Shown: positions 1 through 9,344 of the stretch, one piece after another
Numbering within the stretch: the stretch's first letter is position 1
Layout of the letters: each line of letters begins with the position of its first letter
Assembly: GCA_023230455.1 (NCBI GenBank)
Contig: JALNXH010000012.1
Location: 1 to 64,000, forward strand
DNA: 64,000 bases
Direction: 5' to 3'
Source: Rhodocyclaceae bacterium
GTDB lineage: Bacteria; Pseudomonadota; Gammaproteobacteria; Burkholderiales; Rhodocyclaceae
Position numbers and translations under genes: made by a program
Notes under the pieces: generated by a model
Seen by the model: the letters and a program-made list of their open reading frames with translations, nothing else
Told to the model about the DNA's origin: nothing
Database searches by the model: none

Positions 1-127
1 ATTTTCGGTACACCACGAATCACTCGCCAACAGCTCGCAAGTGCCTACACCTATCAATTGTTCCAGCTTTTTAAAGAACCCCGCCCGTCGCGCCTCTTTC
101 CGTTGCGCCGTGCAGTGAAGAGGCCGA
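1..127 (-). promoter_or_regulatory. rRNA-type leader with boxA-like site, transcribed leftward
   Basis: Read on the minus strand, the stretch after the promoter at 128-156 has a GC-rich discriminator and then the boxA-like sequence GTTCTTTAAAA at 69-79. It continues with AACAATTGATAGGTGTAGGC, which resembles the leader before 16S rRNA genes in betaproteobacteria as I remember them. BoxA recruits the Nus antitermination complex on rRNA operons. No mature rRNA is inside the window; it would lie beyond position 1. The assignment rests on motif resemblance, so an unusual tRNA or mRNA leader is the alternative. Confidence 0.6.
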
Positions 128-156
128 ATTATATGGAGACCCTATCTCCGTGTAAA
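128..156 (-). promoter_or_regulatory. Near-consensus sigma70 promoter facing left
   Basis: On the minus strand the -35 box is TTTACA (151-156), the spacer is exactly 17 nt, and the -10 box is TATAAT (128-133). It starts four bases after the stop codon of the WYL regulator gene. A perfect -10, a one-mismatch -35 and optimal spacing followed by a GC-rich discriminator fit a growth-rate-regulated stable RNA promoter. The transcript would start near 121 and run out of the window. Confidence 0.75.
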
Positions 157-159
157 CCC

Positions 160-1158
160 CTATTTCGTATTTTCTACAGATTCTTTTTTATAACTCTGTA
201 GCGCTGATTCCAATTGATGTCGAACCCCCTCGCGTAGCTCTTTGGGGCCAATCACCTCCACTTCAGGCCCATGGCGAAGAACATCCATCACCAACTCACG
301 CGAATCGCTATAAGGCAACTCCAGGACGTAGGAACCATCGGAGAGGAAACTGCCCTTCTGTCTTGGATGCCAGCGCTCCATGGCAACCCAGCGTGCGCGT
401 TGGGGAGAGAATTTCAGCTTAGCCCAAGCCTTTGCTCGCCCGGAGAAAATTCCATATCCCGCCCCCAACACTGCATCAAGGGTGCGCTCCGGTATATTCC
501 GCACCGCATCGCCAACCACTTCGGCACGGCGAATGGCGTCAACAGAAAAGCTACGCAGCTCATTGCGCAGATGACACCACGCGTCCAAATACCAGTTCTC
601 GCGATAATGGATCAGACGCTGGGGTGAAATTTCGCGTTCGCTCGTCTCATCCCGCGCTCGAACGTAATAGGCTATCAACAGGCGTTTGCGGCGTAGCAGC
701 GCCGAAGCGATGACTGCAAAGTGATCCAGCGCCATCGCACGGCCGGCCATGCCAATAATTCGGATGCGCTTTTGAATTTCGTCAAGCTCTCCTGCCCCCG
801 TGTCGAGCAAAGATTTGAGTCGCGCCTGCAATGGTTGAACATGGGGAGCCAGCAAACCGCCTCCCTCTATTCCCGTTAAGAGGTGCTGCATGGTAAGCAG
901 TGCATGTATTTCAGCCGGTGAGAACCACAATCCGGGGAGCTCATACTGCGCGCTGCCGCGCTGCACCTGTTCGAAGCGATAGCCCCGACGTTCGCGATCC
1001 CACACGATCGGCGCGTGAAGCCGATTGCGCATGTATTCCAGATCGCGCTTGATGGTAGCTCGGGATACGCCGAGCCGTTCTTCAAGCACCGCAAAGGGAA
1101 CGATGCGTTGCTCAGAGAGCAACAGATCGATCTTGTAGAAGCGCTCGGTACGATCCAT
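160..1158 (-). CDS. WYL-domain transcriptional regulator
   Basis: A 332-residue DNA-binding regulator. The N-terminus (about 1-60) is a winged helix-turn-helix of the HTH_11/DeoR type, with the recognition segment around LGVSRATIKRDLEYMR. Residues from about 135 on form a WYL domain, with the typical YYVRARDETSEREISPQRL followed by NWYLDAWCH. WYL domains are ligand-sensing modules, and some bind nucleic acid. ATG at 1158 is preferred; an in-frame TTG two codons upstream is possible. It lies 16 nt downstream of metZ on the same strand and directly ahead of the rRNA-type promoter. Its target is unknown; control of a neighbouring gene or a DNA-damage/defence response are both possible for the family. 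Confidence 0.85.
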   Translation of the reverse strand: MDRTERFYKIDLLLSEQRIVPFAVLEERLGVSRATIKRDLEYMRNRLHAPIVWDRERRGYRFEQVQRGSAQYELPGLWFSPAEIHALLTMQHLLTGIEGGGLLAPHVQPLQARLKSLLDTGAGELDEIQKRIRIIGMAGRAMALDHFAVIASALLRRKRLLIAYYVRARDETSEREISPQRLIHYRENWYLDAWCHLRNELRSFSVDAIRRAEVVGDAVRNIPERTLDAVLGAGYGIFSGRAKAWAKLKFSPQRARWVAMERWHPRQKGSFLSDGSYVLELPYSDSRELVMDVLRHGPEVEVIGPKELREGVRHQLESALQSYKKESVENTK

Positions 1159-1174
1159 ACCCAAGCGCCCCCGC

Positions 1175-2344
1175 TCAATGCAATCCGGTACTCAGGTCAG
1201 CGTAGATATCATCGACGGACTCGAGTCCCACGGCAACCCGCAAGAGCCCCTCAGTAATACCAGACGCTGCTCGCGCCTCGACGCTGATTCGACCGTGCGT
1301 CGTCGTAGCCGGATGGGTGATGGTGGTTTTGGTATCGCCCAAGTTAGCAGTAACGGAAAGCAGGCGACAGTTGTCAATGACCCGCCAAGCTTCCTCGCGC
1401 GCGCCCTTGACCTCAAAAGACACAATGGCGCCGCCCGCGGACTGTTGCTGCTTGGCTAGTTGATATTGCGGATGCGACTCCAACCCTGGGTAAAAAACCC
1501 GCGCCACACGCGGGTGCTCCTCAAGACGTCTCGCCAAATCCAGCGCGGCGTCTGACTGTGCCTGCATACGAATCCGGAGTGTTTCCAGCCCCTTAAGAAT
1601 AACCCAGGCATTGAAGGGCGACAGCGTAGGTCCCGCAGTACGCAGGAACTTATAGATATCCTCCATCGATCCGGACGATCCACAAACCGCACCGCCAAGA
1701 ACGCGCCCTTGTCCATCCAGATATTTGGTGGCGGAATGGATCACCAGATCTGCGCCGAGATCGATGGGACGCTGTAGTGCCGGAGTGCAAAAACAGTTGT
1801 CCACCGCAAGTAACGCACCACCTTCATGTGCCACTGCAGCAATGGCCGCGACATCGGCAAGCTCCATGAGTGGATTGGACGGCGTTTCGACAAAAACCAA
1901 CCGAGTATTGGAGCGCAACGCCGTACGATAGGCATCGACGTCGGCAATCGGCACATAGGTCGTTTCAATGCCAAAGCGATTGAGGATGTTACCAAAAAGC
2001 TGCTGAGTTGCCCCAAAGATGCTCCGTGAAGAGACGATGTGATCGCCGGCGCTGAGCAATGCCATGACCGTCGCCATGATTGCTGACATTCCGCTGGCGG
2101 TGGCCACACAGCGCTCGGCCCCCTCCAGAGCGGCCAGCCGTGTCTGAAAAGTAGTGACTGTCGGATTGGTGAATCGGGCATAGACGTTTCCCGGTTCTGC
2201 CCCCGAAAAACGCGCGGCGGCTTCGGCCGCGCTCCCGAAAACGAAGCTGGAGGTCAAGTAAAGAGCCTCCGAATGCTCCCCAAACTGGCTACGCTCCTGC
2301 CCGGCACGGACCGCAATGGTTTCGAAATCGAAAGGCTTGTCCAT
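1175..2344 (-). CDS. metZ: O-succinylhomoserine sulfhydrylase
   Basis: A 389-residue PLP enzyme of the Cys/Met metabolism family that makes homocysteine from O-succinylhomoserine and sulfide in the cytoplasm (direct sulfhydrylation route to methionine). Full length for the family. The PLP-binding lysine is K207 in SATKYLDGQGRVLGG, and the upstream VETPSNPLMELAD segment is typical. MetZ is favoured over cystathionine synthase or lyase because it sits just downstream of purF, its usual place in beta- and gammaproteobacteria. ATG start, 4 nt from the end of purF, so it is probably co-transcribed with it. Confidence 0.92.
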   Translation of the reverse strand: MDKPFDFETIAVRAGQERSQFGEHSEALYLTSSFVFGSAAEAAARFSGAEPGNVYARFTNPTVTTFQTRLAALEGAERCVATASGMSAIMATVMALLSAGDHIVSSRSIFGATQQLFGNILNRFGIETTYVPIADVDAYRTALRSNTRLVFVETPSNPLMELADVAAIAAVAHEGGALLAVDNCFCTPALQRPIDLGADLVIHSATKYLDGQGRVLGGAVCGSSGSMEDIYKFLRTAGPTLSPFNAWVILKGLETLRIRMQAQSDAALDLARRLEEHPRVARVFYPGLESHPQYQLAKQQQSAGGAIVSFEVKGAREEAWRVIDNCRLLSVTANLGDTKTTITHPATTTHGRISVEARAASGITEGLLRVAVGLESVDDIYADLSTGLH

Positions 2345-2348
2345 CGGA

Positions 2349-3872
2349 TTACTGTGCCGCAGTTAGATTGAGATCGAGTTGCCCGTCTTCGCCGTCTTCG
2401 CCGCCCTTATGGGGAGCCGCCCGAGCTGTTTCTATCCCCTCGAGATAGGCTGTCGTCACGTCACCGGTAATGTAGTGCCCGTCGAAACAGGACGTCTCGA
2501 AATGGCTCAATGCCGGATTGACGGCACGCACCGCGGCCCGAAGGGCATCCAAATCCTGGTAAACCAATCCATCGGCGCCAATCTCCGCACATATTTCCGC
2601 GTCGTTGCGAAATGCCGCAATCAACTCGCTACGCGTTGGCATATCGATGCCATAGACATTAGCATGGCGCACCGGCGGCGATGCGGAGGCGAAATAGACT
2701 TTTTTGGCGCCAGCTTCGCGGGCCATGGCGATGATCTCCTGGCTGGTCGTCCCGCGCACAATGGAGTCGTCCACCAGCATCACATTCTTACCGCGGAATT
2801 CCTGCGTAATGGCATTGAGTTTCTGCCGTACCGATTTACGCCGCGTCGCCTGCCCGGGCATGATGAAAGTACGGCCGATATAGCGGTTCTTTACAAACCC
2901 CTCACGATACGGAACATCCAGACGATTGGCCAACTCCATTGCAGAAGGTCGCGACGAGTCGGGAATAGGGATCACCGCATCGAGATCCAGATGCGGCAAG
3001 GTGTGGCGGATTTTTTCCGCCAGCAATTCGCCCATTTTGACGCGCGTCTCGTAAACGGAGACACCATCCATCAAAGAATCCGGGCGCGCAAGATAAACGT
3101 ATTCGAACATGCAGGGCGCATGCATGGTGCGCTCTGCGCACTGACGACTGACAAAATGCCCCTGCGTGTCGATCAGAATAGCCTCGCCCGGCTCAACATC
3201 ACGCAGCATTCTGAAGCCCAGCGTATCAAGAGCCACGCTCTCCGATGCGACAAGGTACTCCGGACCATGCGGCGTATCGTTGCGGCCGACAACCAATGGA
3301 CGAATACCGTAAGGATCGCGGAATGCCAGCAAGCCATAGCCAGCAATCATCGCCACCACCGCATAGGCTCCGCGAACCCGGCGATGCACGCCGGCAACCG
3401 CCCTGAAGATGGTCTCCGGATCGACCTGATAGCGGTTTTGCGATGCTGCCTGCAACTCGTGGGCAAGTACGTTGAGCAACACTTCCGAATCGGAATTGGT
3501 GTTCATGTGCCGCAAATCCTGGAGAAACATGTCCTGCTTCAACTGGTCTGCATTGGTCAGGTTGCCGTTGTGCGCCAACATCAGCCCGAATGGCGAATTA
3601 ACGTAAAAGGGTTGCGACTCGGCCGCGTTATATGCCGATCCAGCGGTGGGGTAGCGGCAATGGCCGATGCCCCAATTGCCTATCAGGTTGCGCATGTTGC
3701 GGGTACGGAATACATCGCGAACCAAACCCGGGCCCTTGTGCATATGGAACCGCCCCCCCTCCGCCGTCGCAATGCCGGCTGCATCCTGGCCCCGGTGCTG
3801 CAAGACCTGCAAGCCGTCATACAGCAACTGATTGACCGGCCCGGTCGCCACCACCCCAAGAATCCCGCACAT
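2349..3872 (-). CDS. purF: Amidophosphoribosyltransferase
   Basis: A 507-residue enzyme catalysing the first committed step of purine synthesis: PRPP plus glutamine gives phosphoribosylamine. The N-terminal Ntn-type glutaminase begins with MCGILGV, so Cys2 becomes the nucleophile once Met is removed. The C-terminal phosphoribosyltransferase half has the PRPP loop VMLVDDSIVRGTTSQE. It follows cvpA by 8 nt in the conserved cvpA-purF order and ends in a low-complexity acidic tail (GGEDGEDGQ). A long open frame on the opposite strand is a coding shadow. Confidence 0.96.
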   Translation of the reverse strand: MCGILGVVATGPVNQLLYDGLQVLQHRGQDAAGIATAEGGRFHMHKGPGLVRDVFRTRNMRNLIGNWGIGHCRYPTAGSAYNAAESQPFYVNSPFGLMLAHNGNLTNADQLKQDMFLQDLRHMNTNSDSEVLLNVLAHELQAASQNRYQVDPETIFRAVAGVHRRVRGAYAVVAMIAGYGLLAFRDPYGIRPLVVGRNDTPHGPEYLVASESVALDTLGFRMLRDVEPGEAILIDTQGHFVSRQCAERTMHAPCMFEYVYLARPDSLMDGVSVYETRVKMGELLAEKIRHTLPHLDLDAVIPIPDSSRPSAMELANRLDVPYREGFVKNRYIGRTFIMPGQATRRKSVRQKLNAITQEFRGKNVMLVDDSIVRGTTSQEIIAMAREAGAKKVYFASASPPVRHANVYGIDMPTRSELIAAFRNDAEICAEIGADGLVYQDLDALRAAVRAVNPALSHFETSCFDGHYITGDVTTAYLEGIETARAAPHKGGEDGEDGQLDLNLTAAQ

Positions 3873-3880
3873 AAGGCCCT

Positions 3881-4372
3881 CTATCGATATCGAATCCGCT
3901 TAGCCACATCGGGTGGCAACCACGGTTTGCCGGCAATCACCAGCGTTTCAAGGGGTGGCGACAATACCGCATCGCGCCACCATCCCTGTTTGGGCAAGGC
4001 CGTCAGACCGCCCAACAAGACTCCAACCAAGACCATTGCAACACCACGCAAAACGCCGAACACGGCACCAAGCAGGCGATCGACCAACCCCAACCCTACC
4101 GCCTTGATCAATTCACGGAATACCAGCCGAGCCGCGGCCGCCAACAACAAGACGGTCAAAAATACGAGGAAATACCCGCCGCCCTGCCGCATCATCGGAT
4201 CGGCAATCACGCCACTCAGCAACTCGGCTGCCTGGCTACCCAAAGCCCGAGCCGCAAAAAAAGCCAGCACCCAAGCTGCCAGCGCCAGCACCTCGCTGAC
4301 CACACCACGCAACAAGCCCAACACGACGGAAGCGCCGACAATGCCGAGCACCAGATAATCAAAAACAGTCAC
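3881..4372 (-). CDS. cvpA: CvpA family membrane protein
   Basis: A 163-residue inner-membrane protein with about four hydrophobic segments (near residues 5-25, 28-45, 63-85 and 100-120). In enterobacteria CvpA was named for colicin V production and has been linked to envelope homeostasis and bile resistance. It starts with GTG, which overlaps the TAG stop of the SPOR-domain gene by one base, showing translational coupling. Position directly before purF supports the family call. The molecular activity is not known. Confidence 0.88.
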   Translation of the reverse strand: MTVFDYLVLGIVGASVVLGLLRGVVSEVLALAAWVLAFFAARALGSQAAELLSGVIADPMMRQGGGYFLVFLTVLLLAAAARLVFRELIKAVGLGLVDRLLGAVFGVLRGVAMVLVGVLLGGLTALPKQGWWRDAVLSPPLETLVIAGKPWLPPDVAKRIRYR

Positions 4373-5061
4373 TATTTCTGCGCTACCGGGCCTTCGACCC
4401 CAATTTTCCGAATTCTCGACTGCGCTTTCTCAGCCATATCCTTGGAGGAGAACGGGCCGGCCCGAACCCGTACACGGGAACCCTGCGGCGTATCCAGCTT
4501 TTCTGAATATGCTGGAATATTCATTTCCTTGATCTTGGCAAGCAATAATTTTGCGTTACCGACGTTCTGATACGCGCCGAGTTGGACAACCCACTGCGCT
4601 CCATTCCTACCCTCAAGCGCTGCCGTCGCACGAGCTTCCTCGACCTTCTGCGGCGATATCCTCTCGGCCAATTTGGGCTTTTCGGCGACGGGGGACTCCA
4701 CGACTTTACCTTCATCGGCATGAACTACGGGCTTGGCGACATCCACCTTTTGCGGCCCATTTTTTTCTGCGTCCGCTTTGACCTCGGGTGCAACAGTCTC
4801 AACTGTCGCAGCCGTGGGTATCTGAATGGAAGAAGTAGTGGCTCCTGCTGTCTTTACAGGCGTACGTGCGGGAAGATTTTCGACCTCTTGGGAGGGAATC
4901 CGAATCTGGATATCCTGCGACACAGACCGAGGTTCCCGGTCCATTACCATGGGCAGAACAATGATCGCCAGCAGGGCCAGCGCGGCGGCCCCCACCAAAC
5001 GCCGGCGTGCGCGTTTTTTTAAATCCACCGAATCGTCGGAAACTGCATCTTTATCAGCCAT
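4372..5061 (-). CDS. SPOR-domain protein (DedD-like)
   Basis: A 229-residue bitopic inner-membrane protein: a short basic cytoplasmic start, one transmembrane helix at about residues 22-40, a Pro/Ala/Lys/Glu-rich periplasmic linker, and a C-terminal SPOR domain (about 152-229) containing WVVQLGAYQNVGNAKLL and RVRVRAGPFSSKDMAEKA. SPOR domains bind denuded peptidoglycan glycans at the septum, so a role at the division site is likely, as for E. coli DedD. It sits between folC and cvpA, as dedD does in many proteobacteria. Confidence 0.87.
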   Translation of the reverse strand: MADKDAVSDDSVDLKKRARRRLVGAAALALLAIIVLPMVMDREPRSVSQDIQIRIPSQEVENLPARTPVKTAGATTSSIQIPTAATVETVAPEVKADAEKNGPQKVDVAKPVVHADEGKVVESPVAEKPKLAERISPQKVEEARATAALEGRNGAQWVVQLGAYQNVGNAKLLLAKIKEMNIPAYSEKLDTPQGSRVRVRAGPFSSKDMAEKAQSRIRKIGVEGPVAQK

Positions 5062-5065
5062 GATT

Positions 5066-6331
5066 TCAGGCAGCGCGCTCCAGAACGCGCATTACATCCG
5101 CTACGGTAAGGAATGATCCAAAGGTTAAAATTCTATCATCCTCCTCAGCCTGCTCCTTGGCGTAGGCGAAGGCTGCCGCAGGCGATGCGAAGGGGGTCAA
5201 TTCACCGGTCGCTCCGTATTCGCGCAATCGTTGCACCAATTCATCGGCAGGCATCGCACGCGGGCCTTCCAGTGCGCAGGGCAACCACCGGGTCACCCGC
5301 CCTTTGAGCGCACCAATCACAGCCCCCACATCCTTGTCACGCAACATGCCGAAAACCGCCCAGGTCTCGGGATGGAAAGCCATGTTTCCCAAATTTTCGG
5401 CCAGCACGCGGGCTGCCTGGGGATTGTGGGCCACATCCAGTACCACCGTCGGTCGTCCTGGCAATACCTGGAAACGGCCGGCCAACTCGACTTCGAGCAG
5501 GCCGCGACGAATATCCTGCATCACAACGGGTATGCGATCGCGCAGGGTATCGAGTGCAGCAAGGGCGATACTTGCATTCTGTAGTTGGTTCCCGCCGCGC
5601 AAGCCCGGATGCGCCAGACTGCTGCGTTTTCCGCTGCGCCCCCAGTACTGCCATTGCACGTCTTGATTGACGAAGCCAAAATCCTTGCCTAGCACCTGTA
5701 GGTCGGCGCCGATTTTCGCAGCATGCGCTTGCAGAGTTGCCGGAGGCTGCGGATCGCCGCAAATAGCAGGCTTGCCGGCACAAAAAATCCCTGCCTTCTC
5801 GAATCCTATCTGCTCTCTCGAATCGCCTAAAAAATCCATGTGATCTAAATCGACGGTCGTCACCACCGCACAGTCCGGATCATAGATATTGACAGCATCG
5901 AGCCGACCACCAAGCCCGACTTCGAGGATGATGGCATCAAGGGAATATTGCGCAAAGACCTCCCAAGCCGCCAGCGTGCCAAATTCGAAATAGGTCAGTG
6001 GCGTGTCCTGCCGCGCTGCTTCCACACAGACAAACCCGGTACATAAGGGTTCATCCGCTACCGGATGACCGTCAATACGCACCCGTTCGTTATAGCGCAA
6101 CAAATGCGGCGAGGTATAGAGGCCCACACGATAGCCAGCGCAAAGCAGAATGCGCTCCAGCATGGCACAGACCGATCCTTTACCGTTAGTACCGCCGACG
6201 ATGAACACGGGGCAACTCTTGCGTTGCTTCAACCGCTGCTGCACCTCGCGCAGCCGCTCCAGCCCTAGCACAATGGGCTGGGCGTGCTGTCGTTCGATAT
6301 GCGCTAACCAAGCCTCAAGCGAGTCGGGCAT
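5066..6331 (-). CDS. folC: Bifunctional dihydrofolate/folylpolyglutamate synthase
   Basis: A 421-residue Mur-ligase-fold enzyme that joins glutamate to dihydropteroate and later to folates. The P-loop reads VGGTNGKGSVCAMLE near residues 45-59, followed by the SPHL motif (YTSPHLLRYNERVRI). The C-terminal domain has the DVAHNPQAARVLAENL motif. Length is normal. The ATG overlaps the accD stop by one base (TGATG), so it should be translated with accD, as in the accD-folC arrangement of many proteobacteria. Its gamma-glutamyl ligase chemistry resembles CofE downstream, but the two families are unrelated. Confidence 0.94.
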   Translation of the reverse strand: MPDSLEAWLAHIERQHAQPIVLGLERLREVQQRLKQRKSCPVFIVGGTNGKGSVCAMLERILLCAGYRVGLYTSPHLLRYNERVRIDGHPVADEPLCTGFVCVEAARQDTPLTYFEFGTLAAWEVFAQYSLDAIILEVGLGGRLDAVNIYDPDCAVVTTVDLDHMDFLGDSREQIGFEKAGIFCAGKPAICGDPQPPATLQAHAAKIGADLQVLGKDFGFVNQDVQWQYWGRSGKRSSLAHPGLRGGNQLQNASIALAALDTLRDRIPVVMQDIRRGLLEVELAGRFQVLPGRPTVVLDVAHNPQAARVLAENLGNMAFHPETWAVFGMLRDKDVGAVIGALKGRVTRWLPCALEGPRAMPADELVQRLREYGATGELTPFASPAAAFAYAKEQAEEDDRILTFGSFLTVADVMRVLERAA

Positions 6332-7197
6332 CAGGAAACGGCAGGCACCTTTTGCAGTAAGGACAAGATCGATACGAGCTTGTCGCGCAGCTCACGGCGA
6401 TCGACGATCATGTCGATCGCCCCTTTTTCCATCAGGAACTCGGCACGCTGGAAACCTTCAGGCAGTGTCTGACGTACCGTCTGTTCGATCACCCGCGGTC
6501 CGGCAAAACCGATCAACGCACCGGGTTCGGCGATCACCACATCACCGACAAAAGCAAAGGACGCCGAAACACCGCCCATGGTCGGATCGGTGAGAACTGT
6601 GATGAATGGCAAATTTTTCTCGGCCAGCCGCGCCACAGCAGCCGTCGTCTTGGCCATCTGCATCAGCGAAAAGAGCCCCTCCTGCATACGTGCGCCGCCG
6701 GTTGCAGTGAAGCAGATAAAGGGAGCTTGAAGGTCAAGCGCCGCCTTCACGCCACGAACGAAACGCTCGCCCACTACCGAGCCCATCGAACCACCGAGAA
6801 AATCGAACTCGAAGCATGCCACCACAGCGGGTAGCGTCTTGATCGCCCCCTGCATCACCACCAGCGCGTCCGCTTCGCCGGTTTCCTCGATCGCAGCACT
6901 CAGGCGGTCGGTATAGCGTTTGCTATCCTTGAATTTCAACGGGTCCAGCGGAACCACCTCCGAGCCGATTTCAAAACGGCCTTCCTCGTCGAGCAACATG
7001 CTCAACCGAGCCCGGGCGCGAACACGATGATGATGGCTGCACTTAGGGCAGACACTCAAGTTGTTTTCCAAATCGGTGCTGTAGAGCACCGCCTCGCAGG
7101 CCGGGCACTTGCACCACAGGCCTTCGGGAACCGATTTGCGCGTGCTTTCGGCACTACGCTTGATTTTCGGCGGCAGCAGTTTCTGTAACCAACTCAT
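6331..7197 (-). CDS. accD: Acetyl-CoA carboxylase carboxyltransferase beta subunit
   Basis: A 288-residue subunit of the carboxyltransferase that makes malonyl-CoA for fatty-acid synthesis; it works as an A2B2 complex with AccA, which is not in this window. The N-terminal zinc ribbon uses C31, C34, C50 and C53. The crotonase-like carboxyltransferase fold follows, with FTATGGARMQEGLFSLMQMA and DPTMGGVSASFA. Its ATG overlaps the trpA stop by 4 bases (ATGA), and the last codons of trpA supply a GGAGGAG ribosome site. Confidence 0.95.
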   Translation of the reverse strand: MSWLQKLLPPKIKRSAESTRKSVPEGLWCKCPACEAVLYSTDLENNLSVCPKCSHHHRVRARARLSMLLDEEGRFEIGSEVVPLDPLKFKDSKRYTDRLSAAIEETGEADALVVMQGAIKTLPAVVACFEFDFLGGSMGSVVGERFVRGVKAALDLQAPFICFTATGGARMQEGLFSLMQMAKTTAAVARLAEKNLPFITVLTDPTMGGVSASFAFVGDVVIAEPGALIGFAGPRVIEQTVRQTLPEGFQRAEFLMEKGAIDMIVDRRELRDKLVSILSLLQKVPAVS

Positions 7198-8006
7198 AGC
7201 TCCTCCTTGGAACCATCCATGGCCGCGCGTATACCGCGCACAAAGGCCGTGACGCGGGCCGCAGCCTCATCACGAGGAGAGTTCTCGATTTCTTCGATGA
7301 TGCGGCTGCCAATCACCACGGCATCAGCCACACGCGCCACCTTGGCGGCACTCTCGCCGTCGCGGATGCCGAAACCGACGCCAACCGGCATGCGCACCTT
7401 GTCGCGAATCAACGGAATGCGCCGCGCCACCTCGTCCATGTCCATGAGGGCCGAGCCGGTCACACCCTTCAATGAAACGTAATAGATATAGCCACTACCC
7501 GCTTCCGCCACTTCGGCGAAGCGCTTTTCGCCCGAAGTTGGCGCCAGCAGGAAAATCGGATCGAGCTGCGCGGCTTTCAACGTAGACGCAAATTCCACGC
7601 ATTCCTCCGGGGGATAATCCACCACCAACACGCCGTCCACGCCCATCGAGCTCGCATCGCGGGCAAAATCCGCCACTCCGTAGGCTTCGATCGGATTGGC
7701 ATAACCCATCAGCACCACTGGGGTCGCCAGATCGTGCTTGCGAAATTCGCGCACCATGCCGAGAACGATACGCAGGCTGGTACCATATGCCAGCGCCCGT
7801 TCCGAGGCCCGCTGAATGGTCGGTCCATCGGCCATCGGATCGGAAAACGGCACGCCCAGTTCGATGATATCGGCACCGCCGCTCACCAAAGCCTGCATCA
7901 GGCCCACAGTCAGCCCCGGCTCAGGATCGCCGGCGGTAATAAAGGGAATCAGGGCCTTGCGGCCAGAGGCCTGTAAACGCGCAAATGTAGTCTGGATACG
8001 CGACAT
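7194..8006 (-). CDS. trpA: Tryptophan synthase alpha subunit
   Basis: A 270-residue TIM-barrel enzyme that cleaves indole-3-glycerol phosphate to indole, which is channelled to TrpB. The catalytic acids are E49 and D60 in IIELGVPFSDPMADGPTIQ, matching the Salmonella numbering. The frame is open upstream to 8177, but the true start is the ATG at 8006, two bases after the trpB stop; the upstream part overlaps trpB and has no family similarity. It lies in the trpB-trpA-accD-folC chain. Confidence 0.96.
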   Translation of the reverse strand: MSRIQTTFARLQASGRKALIPFITAGDPEPGLTVGLMQALVSGGADIIELGVPFSDPMADGPTIQRASERALAYGTSLRIVLGMVREFRKHDLATPVVLMGYANPIEAYGVADFARDASSMGVDGVLVVDYPPEECVEFASTLKAAQLDPIFLLAPTSGEKRFAEVAEAGSGYIYYVSLKGVTGSALMDMDEVARRIPLIRDKVRMPVGVGFGIRDGESAAKVARVADAVVIGSRIIEEIENSPRDEAAARVTAFVRGIRAAMDGSKEEL

Positions 8007-8008
8007 GA

Positions 8009-9214
8009 TCAGAACTGGATCCCAGATTTTTCGGCCACTGTATGCATATCCTTGTCGCCTCGACCGGAGAGATTGACCAGCAGTACCTTGTCTTGCCCAA
8101 GCGTCGAGGCTAGGCGAGCGGCATAGGCCAGCGCATGGCTTGATTCGAGCGCAGGAATGATGCCTTCCAGACGACACAGATCGTGAAAAGCCTGCAAGGC
8201 CTCTGCGTCGGTGACAGTTACATACTCGGCACGACCGCTATCGTTTAGCCACGCATGCTCAGGGCCGACCCCTGGATAATCGAGTCCCGCAGACACCGAA
8301 TGCGTTTCGATAACCTGACCGTTGGCGTCCTGGATCAGATAAGTCCGATTGCCATGCAGCACACCAGGGCGGCCCGCAGTTATCGAAGCTGCATGCTTGC
8401 CGCTATCGAGCCCATATCCGGCTGCTTCGACACCGATCAGCCGCACACCGGGCACATCGATGTAGGGATGAAAAATCCCCATGGCGTTGGAGCCGCCGCC
8501 GACGCAGGCGATCACGGCATCGGGTTGACGATCGATCAGTTCCGGCATTTGTACTTTGCATTCCTCGCCGATCACTCTTTGGAAATCGCGCACCATCATC
8601 GGATAGGGATGCGGGCCTGCCACTGTGCCGATAATATAAAAAGTGTTGCCGATATTGGTCACCCAATCGCGCATGGCTTCGTTAAGCGCATCCTTGAGCG
8701 TCTTCGAACCGGACTCCACCGGTACCACCCTAGCACCTAGCAGTTTCATCCGATACACGTTGGCTGCCTGACGCTTAACGTCCTCACTACCCATGTACAC
8801 CACACATTCCATACCGTAGCGCGCGGCGACGGTGGCTGTCGCCACACCATGCTGGCCGGCGCCGGTTTCAGCGATTACCCGTGGCTTGCCCATGCGCCGC
8901 GCCAGCAGTGCCTGGCCTATGCAGTTATTCACCTTGTGGGCGCCGGTGTGGTTGAGATCTTCGCGCTTGAGATAAATTTGGGCACCGCCCAGCTTTTTCG
9001 ACCAATGGGTGGCATGGTAGATCGGGCTGGGACGACCAACGTAATGCTTCAGTTCGTACTCGAACTCGGCTAGGAACGCCGGATCGGCCTGGGCCGCGGC
9101 ATACGCTTCGCGCAATTCGTCGAGCGCGGGGATCAGCGTTTCTGCAACGAATACGCCACCATAGGGGCCGAAATGGCCGCGAGCATCGGGCAAGTTGTAG
9201 GGGGTGACAGACAT
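8009..9214 (-). CDS. trpB: Tryptophan synthase beta subunit
   Basis: A 401-residue PLP enzyme that condenses indole with serine to form tryptophan. The PLP lysine is K94 in HTGAHKVNNCIGQAL, and the phosphate-binding loop CVGGGSNAMGIF is present. Normal length for TrpB1, the partner of TrpA. A clear Shine-Dalgarno (AAAGGAG) precedes the ATG. A 130-nt gap separates it from trpF upstream; it contains a 6-bp hairpin but no convincing attenuator or leader peptide. Confidence 0.96.
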   Translation of the reverse strand: MSVTPYNLPDARGHFGPYGGVFVAETLIPALDELREAYAAAQADPAFLAEFEYELKHYVGRPSPIYHATHWSKKLGGAQIYLKREDLNHTGAHKVNNCIGQALLARRMGKPRVIAETGAGQHGVATATVAARYGMECVVYMGSEDVKRQAANVYRMKLLGARVVPVESGSKTLKDALNEAMRDWVTNIGNTFYIIGTVAGPHPYPMMVRDFQRVIGEECKVQMPELIDRQPDAVIACVGGGSNAMGIFHPYIDVPGVRLIGVEAAGYGLDSGKHAASITAGRPGVLHGNRTYLIQDANGQVIETHSVSAGLDYPGVGPEHAWLNDSGRAEYVTVTDAEALQAFHDLCRLEGIIPALESSHALAYAARLASTLGQDKVLLVNLSGRGDKDMHTVAEKSGIQF

Positions 9215-9344
9215 AACGGAAACTCCTTTGGACAGGACGTTGAAACGGGCGACTCGATCTCGCCCATCTCAAACGTGGTCTGCCTGGTGACGCCTCCAGC
9301 AGAGGCGCCGCTGACCGCCTACATCACTATTTCGACGCATATGA

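Noticed and set aside
2379..4358. 659-codon open frame on the plus strand opposite purF and cvpA
   Set aside because: Composition is His/Arg/Gln-rich with no domain; purF and cvpA on the other strand are certain.
9284..9312. Hairpin CGCCTC/GAGGCG in the trpF-trpB gap as a trp attenuator
   Set aside because: Only a 6-bp core stem, no T run, and no Trp-containing leader peptide could be found.
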